From the NCBI GenBank assembly GCA_947095585.1, contig OX352761.1, positions 130,230,277 through 130,294,276 on the forward strand: DNA of 64,000 bases, read 5' to 3'. The position numbers and the translations under genes were made by a program. Shown here piece by piece: positions 1 through 10,671 of this stretch. Source of the stretch: Nephrocerus scutellatus (taxonomy: Eukaryota; Arthropoda; Insecta; Diptera; Pipunculidae). The stretch's first letter is position 1. Each line of letters begins with the position of its first letter. A model generated the notes under the pieces. That model did not search any database, was not told the DNA's origin, and saw nothing but the letters and a program-made list of their open reading frames with translations.

Positions 1-500
1 CCCCAAAGTAATAATTTAAAAACAATGCGAAGTGTAGGTGTCGGAGTTGAGGAAACACCCACACGTCCTCCTCGATTTGCATTCGTGATATGCCACGCGA
101 ACAAAACAGCTTGACGGACGGATTAAGATGGTGTTAATTGCGGCCGGAGTGTCACGCTTCCACACATCAGTTGTTGAACTTGAAACATCCCGTCGGCGTA
201 TCGTGCCTTTGCATGCAGCATTTTTTCGGAGCACTTGTGTATCGAATAACCGTCAATTTACGCCCGAACTAACTTGCTACGCATTTTACTTGGAGGTCAA
301 TGCTGTTGTGGACGGATAATATCTGGCAGATATCTTAATTAACCGTGGCTTTAGGGTGTATTTTTTTTCTTGCAAAAAATAAGCAACCACAGATCATACA
401 CAGCAATTTGTTCTAAATTGCTGACTCAGCAATTCAGAACTGGGTTTGGATTTTTCAAAAAGAAGAAGAGGTGATAAAGTAATTATATATATAATATACT
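1..500. other. No gene supported; slightly GC-richer patch
   Basis: Positions 40-300 are less AT-rich than the surroundings and carry short open frames on both strands (63 and 72 codons), but neither has a recognisable motif and no splice pair stands out. I see no gene here. Confidence 0.3.
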
Positions 501-504
501 TATT

Positions 505-538
505 ATCATTATCATATTTGGCTCTACAACCGGGGTTC
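505..538 (-). repeat. Orphan 3' tail of an RTE-like LINE
   Basis: The block 'catatttggctctacaacc' next to a repeated atcatt run is the reverse complement of the 3' end of the LINE at 48.8-49.8 kb, which closes with 'ggttgcagagccaaatat' followed by gatgat. The same block recurs at 16.5 kb. LINEs insert from their 3' end, so a 5'-truncated stub is the usual explanation. Confidence 0.55.
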
Positions 539-714
539 CAAAGGAAACCATAAACATCCTCGTATATAGAAGATAATCACCTTGAGCATGATGATACACT
601 TTTAGATATATTCGTATTGTTTGCTAGAGCCAAATCAAGCCCCACCTTTTAAATCTTGAAGATTTTACTATTCATGACTCGCCTGCGTTTATTATGATTT
701 TACTAATTTTACAA

Positions 715-2375
715 GTCGGGCTTACTAAGGTTAGATAAGGTGAGGTTAAGGTGACTCAGGTGAGTCAGTGAAACCGACACACTTAGACCAGTAATGGTCC
801 ATTGTGATACCACACGGATCAGGGAAAACTCCTTCCACCAACTCCATGAACCAATTAGAGCTTTGTATGAAGCGTAGGAGACCACCAATGTCAATGTTGA
901 TGAGATCATTAGTTTCGTTGTAGAAGAAAGCTCCCATATGGAGTACATATACGTTTTTGGGAGAGGGCTAGACAAATACAGAGAACATTGACGATGTTCT
1001 CCTCCTCCTCCTCATCAATGCAGCTACTGCAGTAGAAGTCATTCATCACAGTGTCCAGTGATGATACCTCCAACAGCACCGATGTGCGATCATTTTTAAG
1101 AGATCAAACAATTGGAGCGTTTAGGATCCAGCTTGGGCCAGATCTGCTTTGTCGATATGCAAGTTGAACCCTTTGACCACCTACAGTTCGTTTTTATATT
1201 AGCATCCCGCTTTAACATGAGTTTGCATGTAGCGATTGGTATGCCCATGGAACCATATTCAGGTAAGAGGGGTAGTGTAGTTCCTTGCTTGGCGAGCTCG
1301 TGAGGCAAACAGTTAGCCGTATTGAACTACTCCGCCATTTCCAAGAGAGATGATCGGCAGTTAAGTGCTAGAATTTAATTTGTAGGGACTGACTCCAGGG
1401 ATTTGGAATTTGGAAGACGGAAAGGGAGGCTAAGGTTTAGCTTTTTGAGAAAACACCTCCGCCGACTTCGTCATCAGTTTTTGATCCGTCTGTGTACAAA
1501 TGAATTTGTTCATATTCCAAGTAAGCGTCTTCGTCCAAGAATAATCTGGAGGGGAAGGTGACCTGGAAGTTTTTATTGAAATGGAGTTGCGTAAGGTGTA
1601 GTCTATGTTGTCTGGGATCCTAACTAAATTAAGGCGATTTGATTTCTAGTCCACTGGAAGATAGTATTAAGGCGAATAGCCGAACTGGCAGCTACTTGTC
1701 TGCTATAAATGTCGAGTGGTCGAACAGAATGTCCAATGCGGCGGAGGGGTTTGTACGAAGTGCTCTGCTCATACATAGACAAGCTGATCTTTGGACTTTG
1801 CATAACTTTTCAAGGTTTATTTTCTTATTTAAGCCGTCAAGGTTTATTGTCTTATTTAATGCAGTCCGCTACACAATCACACCGTAGAGAAGAGTAGGTC
1901 TTACTACCCTTGTATATAGCCAATGGGTTATATGGGGTTGAAGATCCAATCTGCTACCAACGGCTTTTTTGCATGAGTAGAGTGCTACTGTGGCTTAACG
2001 AACACTTTCTTGTATGTTAGGTTTCCAGCATAGCTTTCTGTCAAAAATAAGACCAAAATACTTGGCTCTATCAGAGAATGTTAAGATTATACCTTTTATA
2101 GAAGGAGGGTTAATAAGTGGTACTTTATATTTCCTGGTGAATAGGAGGAGGAGGATGAATATGAAGATCAGTTTTGTGAGGATTTAGGTTTTGTGAGGAT
2201 TACCCCCAAACCATTTTGCAGGAGTTCCTTTAAGGTGTTCTGGTATTTTTCTGACACGGCAACAGCAACGTCAACCGCATAAGGGATTATTCTGCAGCCC
2301 TCACCTCTTAGACATACCAGCAGCTCATTCAACGCAAAGTTCCATAGAATGGGGACAGGACTCGACCTTGTTCGT
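715..2375 (-). mobile_element. RNase H-bearing LINE remnant, copy A
   Basis: Read on the minus strand this is the 3' half of a non-LTR retrotransposon. Near 2375-2170 is the reverse-transcriptase core (NELLVCLRGEGC, then an altered catalytic box reading YAVDVAVAV where copy C has YADDVTIAV). The start of RNase H follows near 1510-1440 (the strand-1 motif YTDGSKTD), then the C-terminal tail (LLRFIQSSNWF) near 900-830. The 3' end is a CCTTAACCTcACCTTA-type repeat at 720-760. Frameshifts and stops are frequent. The part of RNase H between 'FRLPN' and 'SKSLESV' is missing, which removes the middle catalytic segment. It matches copies at 4.65-5.35 kb and 35.4-36.5 kb. RNase H following the reverse transcriptase is known from the I, R1 and LOA-type LINE groups; the exact clade is not settled. 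Confidence 0.8.
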
Positions 2376-2666
2376 TCAATATCTAACATTTGACAATTTC
2401 AATGTAAGTACCAAAAAATTAACTAGAAGTTATTTTATACAAAATAAAATACATATAATAAAAACATCGGTATTCAGAAAATGAAAGAAAGAACTACTGG
2501 TGAAGAGAAAAACTAAACAATATAAATAAATAATAGAACAAATTTCCCTGAACCCACGAGCGAAAGACCATATAATCAAAATCGCCTCGGGCAAATTAAA
2601 AATTTATCCTGTTCCCTGTTGTTTATTGAACGAGTACGAGCACAATCGCCAACTCTGTTGCCTTAC

Positions 2667-3730
2667 CTTTTTCTATCATCGCCATAGCTCTTGTGCATGC
2701 GGTTTCTTTTGCTAATGCCATTGGCGGAAGACGACAAGATGAAATTATCCTTCCCGGTAGTTGGCAGTACTGTTCGTCCTTTAACTCCTTGTCCTTCAAC
2801 ATTTTCACACAGGTATGCCCCATGAATATCAGGTGTTGTTTCTGATCGTGATGTTTCGTTTTCTAATCGAAACCTTGTTGCTTCAGTATCTGGATTAAGT
2901 ACGTCAGCACCAGTCCAACCCGTTGTTGGTTCCTCTTGCAGACGAAGGTATTCGGTGTTCTGCTGCAACTCCGCCTTTGATATTATCGACAGGGACCCTA
3001 ATTCCCCGTGGTGGTGGTTTTTCTTTTGTTTTTCATTTTTGTAATCGTTCCATTTACCCGTGGAAGCCACTGTTGCCACTGAACACGATGAAGTTGACCA
3101 AGTATGAGGGCGACTGTTGCCATTGCCTTTGATGCTAATAGAATTTTCCGGCGATATATAACAAAAACTATTTGTCGTAGTAACAGGACAAGCACAACTT
3201 GTGCATTCTCTATTACATGTTGTTGTAATTGTTGGATGCTCCTGATTGTGTTTGTGCCAATTTTTACGTTCGTACCACCACCAGGAAGGTGAACGAATTG
3301 CAGTAGCGTTGTCGCTACTGGCGGCACTGTTATTGCTTCTGTTCTTTATGTTTTCCGTGCTCTGTTCGGAATAACTGTTTTGCACGTTCTTTGACTCTCT
3401 GCAACTGTGTATGCAACTGGAATAATGATCCCTTATATTTCTTTGATTATCACTATTGTTTTTGATTGCTGGGATTTGGCCGGTTGCTAATGTTAATACT
3501 ACCGGGATATCATCTGGCAAATCAGGATATGACACACTTTTTTGTCTAGTATTTCTTTCTGTGGATCGTTGCTTCTGGATGTCATCATTAATGTTTTCGA
3601 ATTGATTGACAGTAAAAACTTCATTTGAATTTATAACTTGTTCAGTTTTTGCAACGTGATGAGGAAATCCCGTAAGGGATTTACTGATGTTATGTTGCTT
3701 CAAAACACTTTGTGTAATCGGGATGTTGTA
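2667..3730 (-). CDS. Candidate internal exon of an unidentified host gene
   Basis: This is the longest open frame in the window (355 codons from acceptor to donor, no stop). It has no ATG start: the first stop upstream in frame is TAG at 3731-3733, which itself sits in a plausible acceptor (pyrimidine-rich tract ending 'ctctccatag', exon starting TACAAC at 3730). At the other end 'AAAAAG|GTAAGG' is a strong donor with the exon ending at 2667 in phase 2. The peptide is polar and rich in Ser, Asn, Thr, Lys and His, with runs such as NNSAASSDNATA, SPSWWWYE and KQKKNHHHG, an acidic patch (YPDLPDDIPV) and no membrane segment, signal peptide or clear domain. Cysteines cluster near the middle (CNRECTSCAC). 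It resembles a disordered loop or linker of a regulatory or membrane protein, but I do not recognise the gene. It shows no transposase, gag or reverse-transcriptase motif. If real, its neighbouring exons lie across large introns. Confidence 0.5.
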
Positions 3731-4383
3731 CTATGGAGAGGTTATTAAGGGAATTCAAAATATTAAATTTCTTAAAATAAAAACGTGCTCAAACTTGCAA
3801 GCAAACACTGACTTCAATCAGATATTATATCTTTGTTAGTTGTTTGAGTCAATTGTGGCAACAGCTGTAAATCCAAAAATGTTAATGATCCTTGCACAGA
3901 AAGTTATAGGATTTGTACAAAAATTTCACAACAAATGGATTCAGTTTTGTGAAAAAGTATGAATGAAATATTAAAACAAAGTGCAGAAATGCAAAATAAG
4001 TATCAGTTCTAAATATAACACAAAAGTTTTACAAGTTTTAAAACCGAAAAACGCAAAAACGTTTGCGTGCAAGTTGTTAACTTTTTTCTAAAGAGTTTCA
4101 GTGTAGTTACGCATCAAATTCAATCGAATTTTACCAAACTAGGAGAACTTTATAAGTTGCCCACTTAGGCTTTAATACAAATAAGAAATATAAAATTTCT
4201 AAAAACTTCAAACTTTGTGTCAATTCAAAAACTTTAAGCTTCTAAAGAAAAAACAGCGAAACTAAGTTTATTTCTTTTGATCAATTTCTTACAGAGTAAT
4301 GTTAATGATTTTTGTTTGTTGTTTTTTATAACAACGCAAAGTGTCAACTTGAATCATTGAAACAAACAAATTGAAACCCACAA
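3731..4383. other. AT-rich, no feature seen
   Basis: Low-GC sequence with short A and T runs. If the exon at 2667-3730 is real this would be intron on the minus strand. No open frame or repeat is recognised. Confidence 0.4.
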
Positions 4384-4560
4384 TTAAAATTTTGCATGTA
4401 AATTATCTAATCGAAGATACACACATGTGTGCAAAGTTTGAATAAAATCGAGTTTTATAAAGTGGGTTAAAAATTGAGCACAAGATTTGGCCAGCCACAA
4501 ACAAACAAGCACAAACACACAGGCACGCGAAGTTAATTTAGAAATTAAAAAAATGGTTTT
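4384..4560 (+). repeat. Dispersed Helitron-associated repeat, copy 1
   Basis: Contains the family blocks 'cacatgtgtgcaaagtttga', 'ataaaatcga', 'gtgggttaaaaattga', then 'gcgaagttaattta' and 'aaaaaatgg'. The same blocks in the same order occur at 54.1-54.39 kb and, inverted, at 9.79-10.0 kb. This copy is short: it keeps only the terminal part and has a degraded microsatellite (acaaacaaacaag). The link to Helitrons is inferred from the 9.5 kb copy, which flanks helicase sequence. Confidence 0.65.
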
Positions 4561-4649
4561 ATTTTCATATAAGCTATACATTAAAAACATTTTATGCACA
4601 TTAAAGGACTTGAACACGTTCTTCCACAAATGAGGAAACATTTTAAATT

Positions 4650-5345
4650 ACATATATAGGAAGACGGAAAGAGAGGCTATGGTTAAGCTTTTTTGAGAAA
4701 ACACCTCCACCAACTCCGTCATCAGTTTTAGACCCGTCTGTGTAAAAATGAATGTGTTCATCTTCATCTTCAGTTACGCGCCTTCCTCCCAGAATGATCT
4801 GGACGGAGAGATGGCCTGGAAGATTGTACTGAAATGGAGCTGTGGAGCAGTAGTGAAGTCTATGTTCTCTGTGATCCTGACTAATTCCAGGATAGAGCAT
4901 CAGTGGCCGATTTAATTTCTACTCCACTGGGAGATAGCCGTGAGGCGAATAGCCGACCTAGCAGCTACTTGCTTGCTGAAAATGTCGTGAGGTGTAAGGC
5001 AGAACAGAATGTCCAGTGCGGCGGAGGGGGTTGTACGAATTGCTCCGGTCATACATAGACTAGCTGATCTTTGGACTAATAATTTATCTAGATTTACTTT
5101 CTTATCTAAGTCAGTCCACTATATAAGAATAGGTCGTACTACCGCTTTAATAGAAGGAGGGTCAATATGTGAGATTTTGTACTTCCTAGTAAAGAGGACA
5201 AGTTCAGTTTTGTGTGGGTTTACTCATAAACCGCAGCGATCTGCCCAATTTGTTAGCTTGTTGAGAGTATTTTGCAGGAGTTCTCTTAAGGTGTTAGGAA
5301 ACTTTCCTGAGACGGCAATAGCAACGTCATCCGCATAAGCAATCA
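4650..5345 (-). mobile_element. RNase H-bearing LINE remnant, copy B
   Basis: On the minus strand it runs from the reverse-transcriptase catalytic region (GCGGATGACG..., i.e. ADDVAIAVSG, at about 5340) through the thumb (NKLTNWADRCGL) to the first strand of RNase H (HFYTDGSKTDDGVGGGVFS near 4755-4690) and stops at FRLP. It is truncated exactly at the catalytic box on its 5' side and just after the first RNase H strand on its 3' side. It shares the conserved 'gcggcggaggg' and 'ctagctgatctttggac' blocks with copy A. Several frameshifts make it non-coding. Confidence 0.8.
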
Positions 5346-5881
5346 CTCGGCACTTTGAATCTTTTGAAAAACCACACTTTTTTCACTCTTCTATAATTAC
5401 AGAAAAACTAAAGTTTTCTTTTAAAATAGTTAATATGAGGAACTGCAGCTCTTTTGTCAACACCGTGATGGGAACTGACATTTAAAGTAAAATTGTTTTT
5501 GGAATATGCTGTTGTTTTAATGCGTTTTTCGCACATATATACTACATCTCTCTAAAACAACGGGAATCTGAGTTATTTGTATTTAAAGTTACCATTAATT
5601 TTTGATATACCTATTAAGCACATCATATAAAAAAATTTGATTACCACTAAAAACGTTTCAAACGTAAGAAAACTTGCAAGCAAAAATCAAAAGGTCGAAA
5701 AAAAACATCACATGCAATACATAAGTAGAAGCGATTCTCGGAGAGATTTTTTTAATGTGGTTGATATATGAAAAGACATACAATTCACAGGGGATTAAAG
5801 CCAAGATAAGCAACGGAAATACCGACAAAAATCACCAAAATTCTAAACTCACACACACAAAATATGCACACAAACGAGCAT

Positions 5882-5900
5882 TATATATATATATATATAT
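5882..5900. repeat. (AT)n microsatellite
   Basis: About nine TA units in a row. Confidence 0.9.
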
Positions 5901-6089
5901 CGTCAGAAGAACTTAATAGACATAAAGCCATTTTTACAGATAGCAGATTTTTTTGCATACGTTTCGTTCGGGTGAATGTTTATCGCTTAATCCTTCGGCT
6001 GGTCCATCTTGTCCACCCCGAAGTACGTTGTTTGATGGCAGCGACGATGGTAGCGATCGCGTCACTAAAGCGGAAGTACTCAAGCTTAC

Positions 6090-6180
6090 TTGACAGGGAC
6101 AATTGGGTGGGCAGGATGCTTTTCTCTGGAATTGTGTTGCCGTAGGCGGCGGGGACGGCATTAATTGTGTGGTCGTTGTA
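6090..6180 (-). other. Weak candidate exon in GC-rich island
   Basis: On the minus strand an acceptor-like 'agtgatttcag' precedes an open stretch (LYNDHTINAVPAAYGNTIPE...) that reaches a donor-like 'TCAA|GTAAGC' at 6090/6089. Base composition is clearly richer in G and C than the flanks. It lies upstream, in minus-strand terms, of the exon candidate at 2667-3730, but the reading phases of the two do not match directly. It may be chance. Confidence 0.15.
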
Positions 6181-6733
6181 CAAAGCTGAAATCACTGCTG
6201 GTATTAGTGGTTGACCTTTCCGTCGTTTTCAAGTTGTAGTTGTTGTTTGCCAGTCAGTTTGCGCTAACGCGTCTACACTTTGTTCATGGGAAAGGATGAT
6301 GGACAAGAGTCTATTTGTACTACTCCTCGAGGAGTTTGTTATTTTTGATGGCGGTCTACGAAAAAAAAAATAAATAAATCGAGGACACAATGCATAAATT
6401 AACGGAAATAAAAAATTAAATACAAATTTGAATATCTAAGGGTTAAGGGTGGAAAAGCCATTAGTTCAGGGTGACTGTGTAAATATATTGGAAGATGTTT
6501 TAGTAGAAACAAGACGTACATTTTAGAGGGATATAGGGACGTTAGTCAAAAGACAGCTATATTATAGATATAAATAGTTTTTTAATTCGGATGTTCCATT
6601 TTTGCTATAGGGTTTCTCGAATTTTTAGCTCGTCTGTTCTTACTAAAATTACACGCTTCAAAACGATTGCAAATTATCAAAATTCTCTATCAAAGTTCGT
6701 TCGATTGCGACAACGTTACGTTCGTGTAATTCG

Positions 6734-6881
6734 GCATCTCTGGATTGTTTTCTTTGGAGCTATGTAAAGTTCACGATCTATGCCATGTGCCAATAAGCCA
6801 GAAACTTTGGACGACCTCAGGACCAACATCGAAATACGCGAAATTACCAGCATATCGCATGATTTATACGGAAAAATGCAA
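6734..6881 (+). pseudogene. Mariner-family transposase C-terminal fragment
   Basis: One frame reads ASLDCFLWSYVKFTIYA and, after a small shift, ANKPETLDDLRTNIE...ISHDLYGKM. This matches the stretch after the second catalytic aspartate in Tc1/mariner transposases, where the usual pattern is 'P-L-D-F-F-L-W-G-Y-V-K', then 'NKPxTLxxLRxNI'. Only about 50 residues survive and no inverted repeats are visible around it. The known role of the family is cut-and-paste DNA transposition; this copy cannot function. It may derive from the same mariner group that left ends at 25.2-25.7 and 63.9 kb. Confidence 0.7.
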
Positions 6882-8930
6882 ATTTGACTTTTTTTGATAT
6901 TTTAGTATGTTAGCGAATAGATAGATAAATAGATAAGTTATGGTAAAATAAGATTCTATTATAATATTATAAAAACGCCGTAAATATCATTAGAAAATTT
7001 TAAAAATGATATAAGACTATAACATATAGTCTGGACGTTATCATGCCAACATAAAAATGTGCGCACGCACACAGCCTTTGCAATGCACACATCGTGAGAG
7101 TGCATTTCAATTTGTATTTAACCGAAGTCAAGTGCTATTTGCTTCAGTAATTAAAGGCGATTTCGACCTCCTTTTCATGAGGTTTATAATTCGATTAACT
7201 GTTTCTCGTATCTCGTATCTCGTCTCTTTTATCGGTTCTGCTTTACCATATTGGCAAGAATCGAGCTAAGAGTAGATGCAATTATCTATACATATAAAGT
7301 CTTACTAAACACTGATAAAGCTTTCAATGTATTAGTTTGTTAGTTCACTAGTTGTAACTGTGATATTTTAGTATCTCAAATGCGATAGCAAATAAATCAA
7401 TAAAGTAATTCAGAATGTCTGTTTATTATGTGAAAAGGATTAATGTTACATGGGTTGCAACTGTTTAACTCTGCTCTATTCGCATAAGTGGATTAAAAGA
7501 AGAGCAACTGCAAAAAAAAAAAAAAAAAAAAAGAGCAAAAATTAGAAATAAATATCAAGGGATGGGGATTCACAACTTTTACTGACTGCCGTCTGACACC
7601 AACGCATCACTATTAGAACTAAGTACATAAAACGATACATTTTATTTTTCGCTTCGAGCAAAAAAAAACATGGTGCAATCCTCTAAAAAACGTCCATCAA
7701 TAAAAGTTTTACGCGGAACGTTTTTCCGTGTTTTTGTGTTTTTTTGCACTGGAAGTCAAATATAAAACCCTCGGGTTAAATGCCACTTCAGCATTTGTTT
7801 CATGTTTGATTTTTTAAATAACCACAAAATGAAAAGTGCAAAGTTTATGTCATCCTTTGCATTCGACAAATATGTTGAGATGCAAAACGGAATGGAATCT
7901 TAAATAAATGATTACTTTTACAAATACTCGATTTCGTTTAACACGATTTGCCCGTCATCAGGATGTGACAACGGAAACTGACAAATACACGCAACCAGAT
8001 CCAGTTGACAATATTCTGAAAAAATGTTTCAGTTATTTATACTGCTCCCATATCACGTATTTTATTTAAATGCTAGATGTAAGTGTCCTCTTCTCAACAT
8101 ACTCTCAACGAATTTGTACGCGATATTTTAAATAAACATATGTATTTCTAGGATTATAAAGAATTAACGAGGAGTAACTTTTTATACAGTCGTTGAGTGG
8201 AATTGTAAATGTAAGCTTCTCTTGTGTGCAGCATAAAACAAACATCACATTCTATTACCAGATACTTTTCCTAATGGGTAGCACAATAGTTTGAAATGTT
8301 TCGTTTATCATTTTAATGTGATTAGTAAATTTTGTGTTTAAATTTTATAGTATAGAGGATTGTTATGCATTTTAAGTAGTTACCAGTATTTGTCTGTGAT
8401 AGTACACATAATTTAATTATGTAATGCATACATTTATAACTTAAAGTACTGAAAAATTAAAAGGTAGTTTTATTGAGTTTTTTTTTTGTTGCATTTCTTA
8501 ACAACAATTTAGTTCTGCTTTCAGCTTTTAAATTGTTTTACAAGCCATGCCGAAATTTGAGTATAAGTTAATCGTCAAATTGTTATAACCGTGTACAGAG
8601 AGGTCTGTTTTTAAATGAGCATATTAAGGTCAAAATGGAACCGTTATATATATTCTAACAAGTATTGAACGTTCACGCTGCTGGAGGTTCTTTGTGTGTT
8701 TTAATGTGTTTTTCGGAAGTTATTTTAAGTTGAATGCCATAAGCTATTGCAGTGAGTGCTTTAAATTAGTTGGTGTAAAAGTGATTTTTCAAAATTATAT
8801 AAAATATCAATTATGCACATATTTTCATCGTAAAATTTACGGTAGGCGTTAACTATTATATGATGTTTTATGAGAATATATTATCAGATTAGTAATATCA
8901 AATAATACAATATAACGTTAACGTTTTTTT
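6882..8930. other. AT-rich, no feature seen
   Basis: Short frames only. It holds an A21 run at 7512-7532 and otherwise plain AT-rich sequence. Confidence 0.4.
7512..7532. repeat. Poly(A) run of 21
   Basis: Uninterrupted A run. It could mark the tail of an unrecognised retroposon on the plus strand, but the sequence before it is not identified and no flanking duplication was found. Confidence 0.85.
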
Positions 8931-8933
8931 TAG

Positions 8934-8949
8934 ACCGTCTGCAGACGGT
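8934..8949. repeat. Perfect 16 bp palindrome
   Basis: ACCGTCTGCAGACGGT is self-complementary across all 16 bases. It lies 150 bp upstream of the piggyBac-like fragment and may belong to that element. Confidence 0.8.
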
Positions 8950-9097
8950 TATAACGGTTTGCGTCAAAATTTTACTTTCTTTGATTTTTTATGTATAACT
9001 TGTTTTTATCTAAATTTTTTATCTTTATAAGAATTTTTAGTAAAGAAATTCGTAAAAGACGTCGCGCATATCTAAATGATAATAAAAAAATATAGTT

Positions 9098-9376
9098 AAA
9101 TCTCCGGAAGTTAGGCGTCGAAATCTTTCAAAATTGACTGAGAAGGAAATTGAAGAAATAATGCTTTAAAATGATGATGAGCTTATTAACGATGACTTCG
9201 ATAGTGATGAGTCTGCGGCTGACCCTTATTTTCAAGTCGAAGATCATATTAAATGCGGTGAAACAAAAGAATTAGCAATTTCGCACTGCTTACGTGAAAT
9301 GGAAGCATGTGATTCAAGTTCGATCTTTGTCGACGCCGCCCAAGTTAGTGCCATTTTTGTTGTTATAGTTTATTAG
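9098..9376 (+). pseudogene. PiggyBac-like transposase N-terminal fragment (tentative)
   Basis: A 92-codon stretch with one internal stop (TAA at 9167-9169) reads KSPEVRRRNLSKLTEKEIEE, then an acidic run NDDELINDDFDSDESAADP. A basic start, a 'LTxxEIEEIM' helix and a strongly acidic DDxFDSDES segment resemble the N-terminal regulatory region of piggyBac-type transposases, which is poorly conserved, so the assignment is by style and not by a catalytic motif. It ends directly where the dispersed repeat of 9377 begins, which suggests truncation by that insertion. It could instead be another acidic transposase or host-derived sequence. Confidence 0.35.
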
Positions 9377-9525
9377 TTGTTAATCCCGGCGTTACCCGGG
9401 ACCGGCCGACTCCCACTACCAAGACACCGTTTAGACCCACCAAATTACTTAATAGAAATTGTTGTCATGGAAGATACATATGTGTGCAAAGTTCCAATAA
9501 AATTGGACTTTTGGAATCAAAATTA
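9377..9525 (+). repeat. Dispersed Helitron-associated repeat, copy 2 (plus arm)
   Basis: Begins 'atcccggcgttacccgggac', close to the 'gaacccgggacccgatcacta' of the 54 kb copy. It continues with 'ttaatagaaattgttgtc' and 'gtgtgcaaagttcc', which match the block at 54.2 kb. It abuts the helicase fragment, so it is likely part of the same element. Confidence 0.6.
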
Positions 9526-9783
9526 CGAAAAACATGTTTCGTTGAGCGAACGTGCTATATTGGCTTCTTGATTAATACATTGATATCGACGAATTGAATT
9601 TCAAGATTCAAAGTGAAATTGCTAGCGAATCGATGACATCGGTGAATTCTATTCGAAGCCAAGATGATGTCGTCAACTATCCAACCGAATTTTTAAGGTC
9701 GCTAGAATTGCGCGGATTGTCACCTCACAATCTCCAATTGAAAGTCGGATCGATAATCATACTGTTGCGATCATTTGGTTGAC
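9523..9783 (+). pseudogene. Helitron helicase C-terminal fragment
   Basis: The frames give LSERAILAS, then (after a stop and shift) ELNFKIQSEIASESMT and DDVVNYPTEFLRSLELRGLS followed by PHNLQLKVGSIIILLRSF. This is the ordered signature of the PIF1-like helicase of Helitrons: 'CERAILAPKN', 'DxVNYPxEFLNSL', 'GLPPHxLxLKVGxPIMLLRNL'. Helitrons transpose by rolling circle using a Rep/helicase protein. Only about 85 residues of the helicase are left, with at least one stop and one frameshift, and the Rep domain is absent. It sits between two oppositely oriented copies of the dispersed repeat, which ties that repeat to Helitrons. Confidence 0.85.
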
Positions 9784-9789
9784 GTTTTT

Positions 9790-10345
9790 TTTTTAATTCT
9801 CTATATTAACTTCGCTTGCCCGTGGCACATCTGTCTGTCTGTTTGGCTGTGTGTCGTGGAATCATGCGATCAATTTTTAACCCACTTCCCAAAGCTCGAT
9901 TTCATTGAAACTTTGCACACAATTGTATTTTCTGTGACACTATCAATTAAAATTTGGGCCTCCCCGGGCCTCAGGGCCGAGGCAACACTTTTTGTAAAAA
10001 TTTTGGAGACCCCGGACCATCGTGGGGCCCCATAATTTTTTTTTAATAAAATCAACCCGATTTTCTTCAAATTTTATACACGTATGTATGTGTATCTTCA
10101 AAATTTTTAGAATGAACAGGCCCTGAAGCCTGAGGGGTGCCCATATAAATTTTTTAAAAATTAGCCCGGCTTTCTTCAAATTTTAAACACATGTGTATAA
10201 CTGACGGATAAAACTTTTTTTAAATTTGTTGGAGTGATCGGGCCTTAAGCCCACAGTGGTGCTCATGTAAATTTTTAAAAATTAGTCAGATTTTCATCAA
10301 ATTTTCAACACATATGTATCTCCTATTAGAGAATATACATAAAAC
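9790..10345 (-). repeat. Dispersed Helitron-associated repeat, copy 3 (minus), with internal repeats
   Basis: Starts 'attctctatattaacttcgc', the reverse complement of the end of the 54 kb copy. It carries a short tctgtctgtctgttt microsatellite, then 'gatcaatttttaacccactt'. Beyond it are three diverged internal units of about 110-125 bp, each with 'ttcttcaaattttaaacaca' and ending 'ttttaaaaattag', at about 10058, 10166 and 10285. A microsatellite plus subterminal repeats is the known layout of Helentron-derived non-autonomous elements such as DINE/HINE; that classification is inference. Confidence 0.65.
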
Positions 10346-10671
10346 ATCTTAATTTTTATGGGTTGTTTTTAATTTGATTTAACATTTCAATATAGCTTTT
10401 CTCAAATTAACAAAACGATCACAAACAAATTTATTGAAAGTTGGGCAGGACAATGACTGTCGAGTCAGCTAGTCATCAATCAATTAAATGATAGACAGAT
10501 TGCAAGTGTAAATAAGATGCACTGTCATACCATGAATGTCTCTCATCAACCTATCACAATAATTGTTTTTCACGCGCCCATAGCCGAAAGTGACTGTTTC
10601 GTACGCTATAAACTAGCCTCGAAAGTAGCCCATAACAACACTAGTTATGTTATGATATAAACGTCTTTTGT
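10346..10671. other. No feature seen
   Basis: AT-rich sequence without recognisable coding or repeat content. Confidence 0.35.

Larger units (their letters stand above)
5346..6720. other. Mostly featureless; one GC-richer island
   Basis: AT-rich sequence with one GC-richer island at 6000-6280, described separately. No transposon similarity was recognised. Confidence 0.35.

Noticed and set aside
16..319. Host exon in the GC-richer first 300 bp
   Set aside because: Frames on both strands are short and no acceptor/donor pair fits either.
2998..3327. 109-codon minus frame, Gln-rich with hydrophobic runs
   Set aside because: It overlaps the 355-codon frame in another register and has no splice signals of its own; treated as a shadow.
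7057..7269. 70-codon plus frame
   Set aside because: No motif, plain AT-rich DNA; chance frame.
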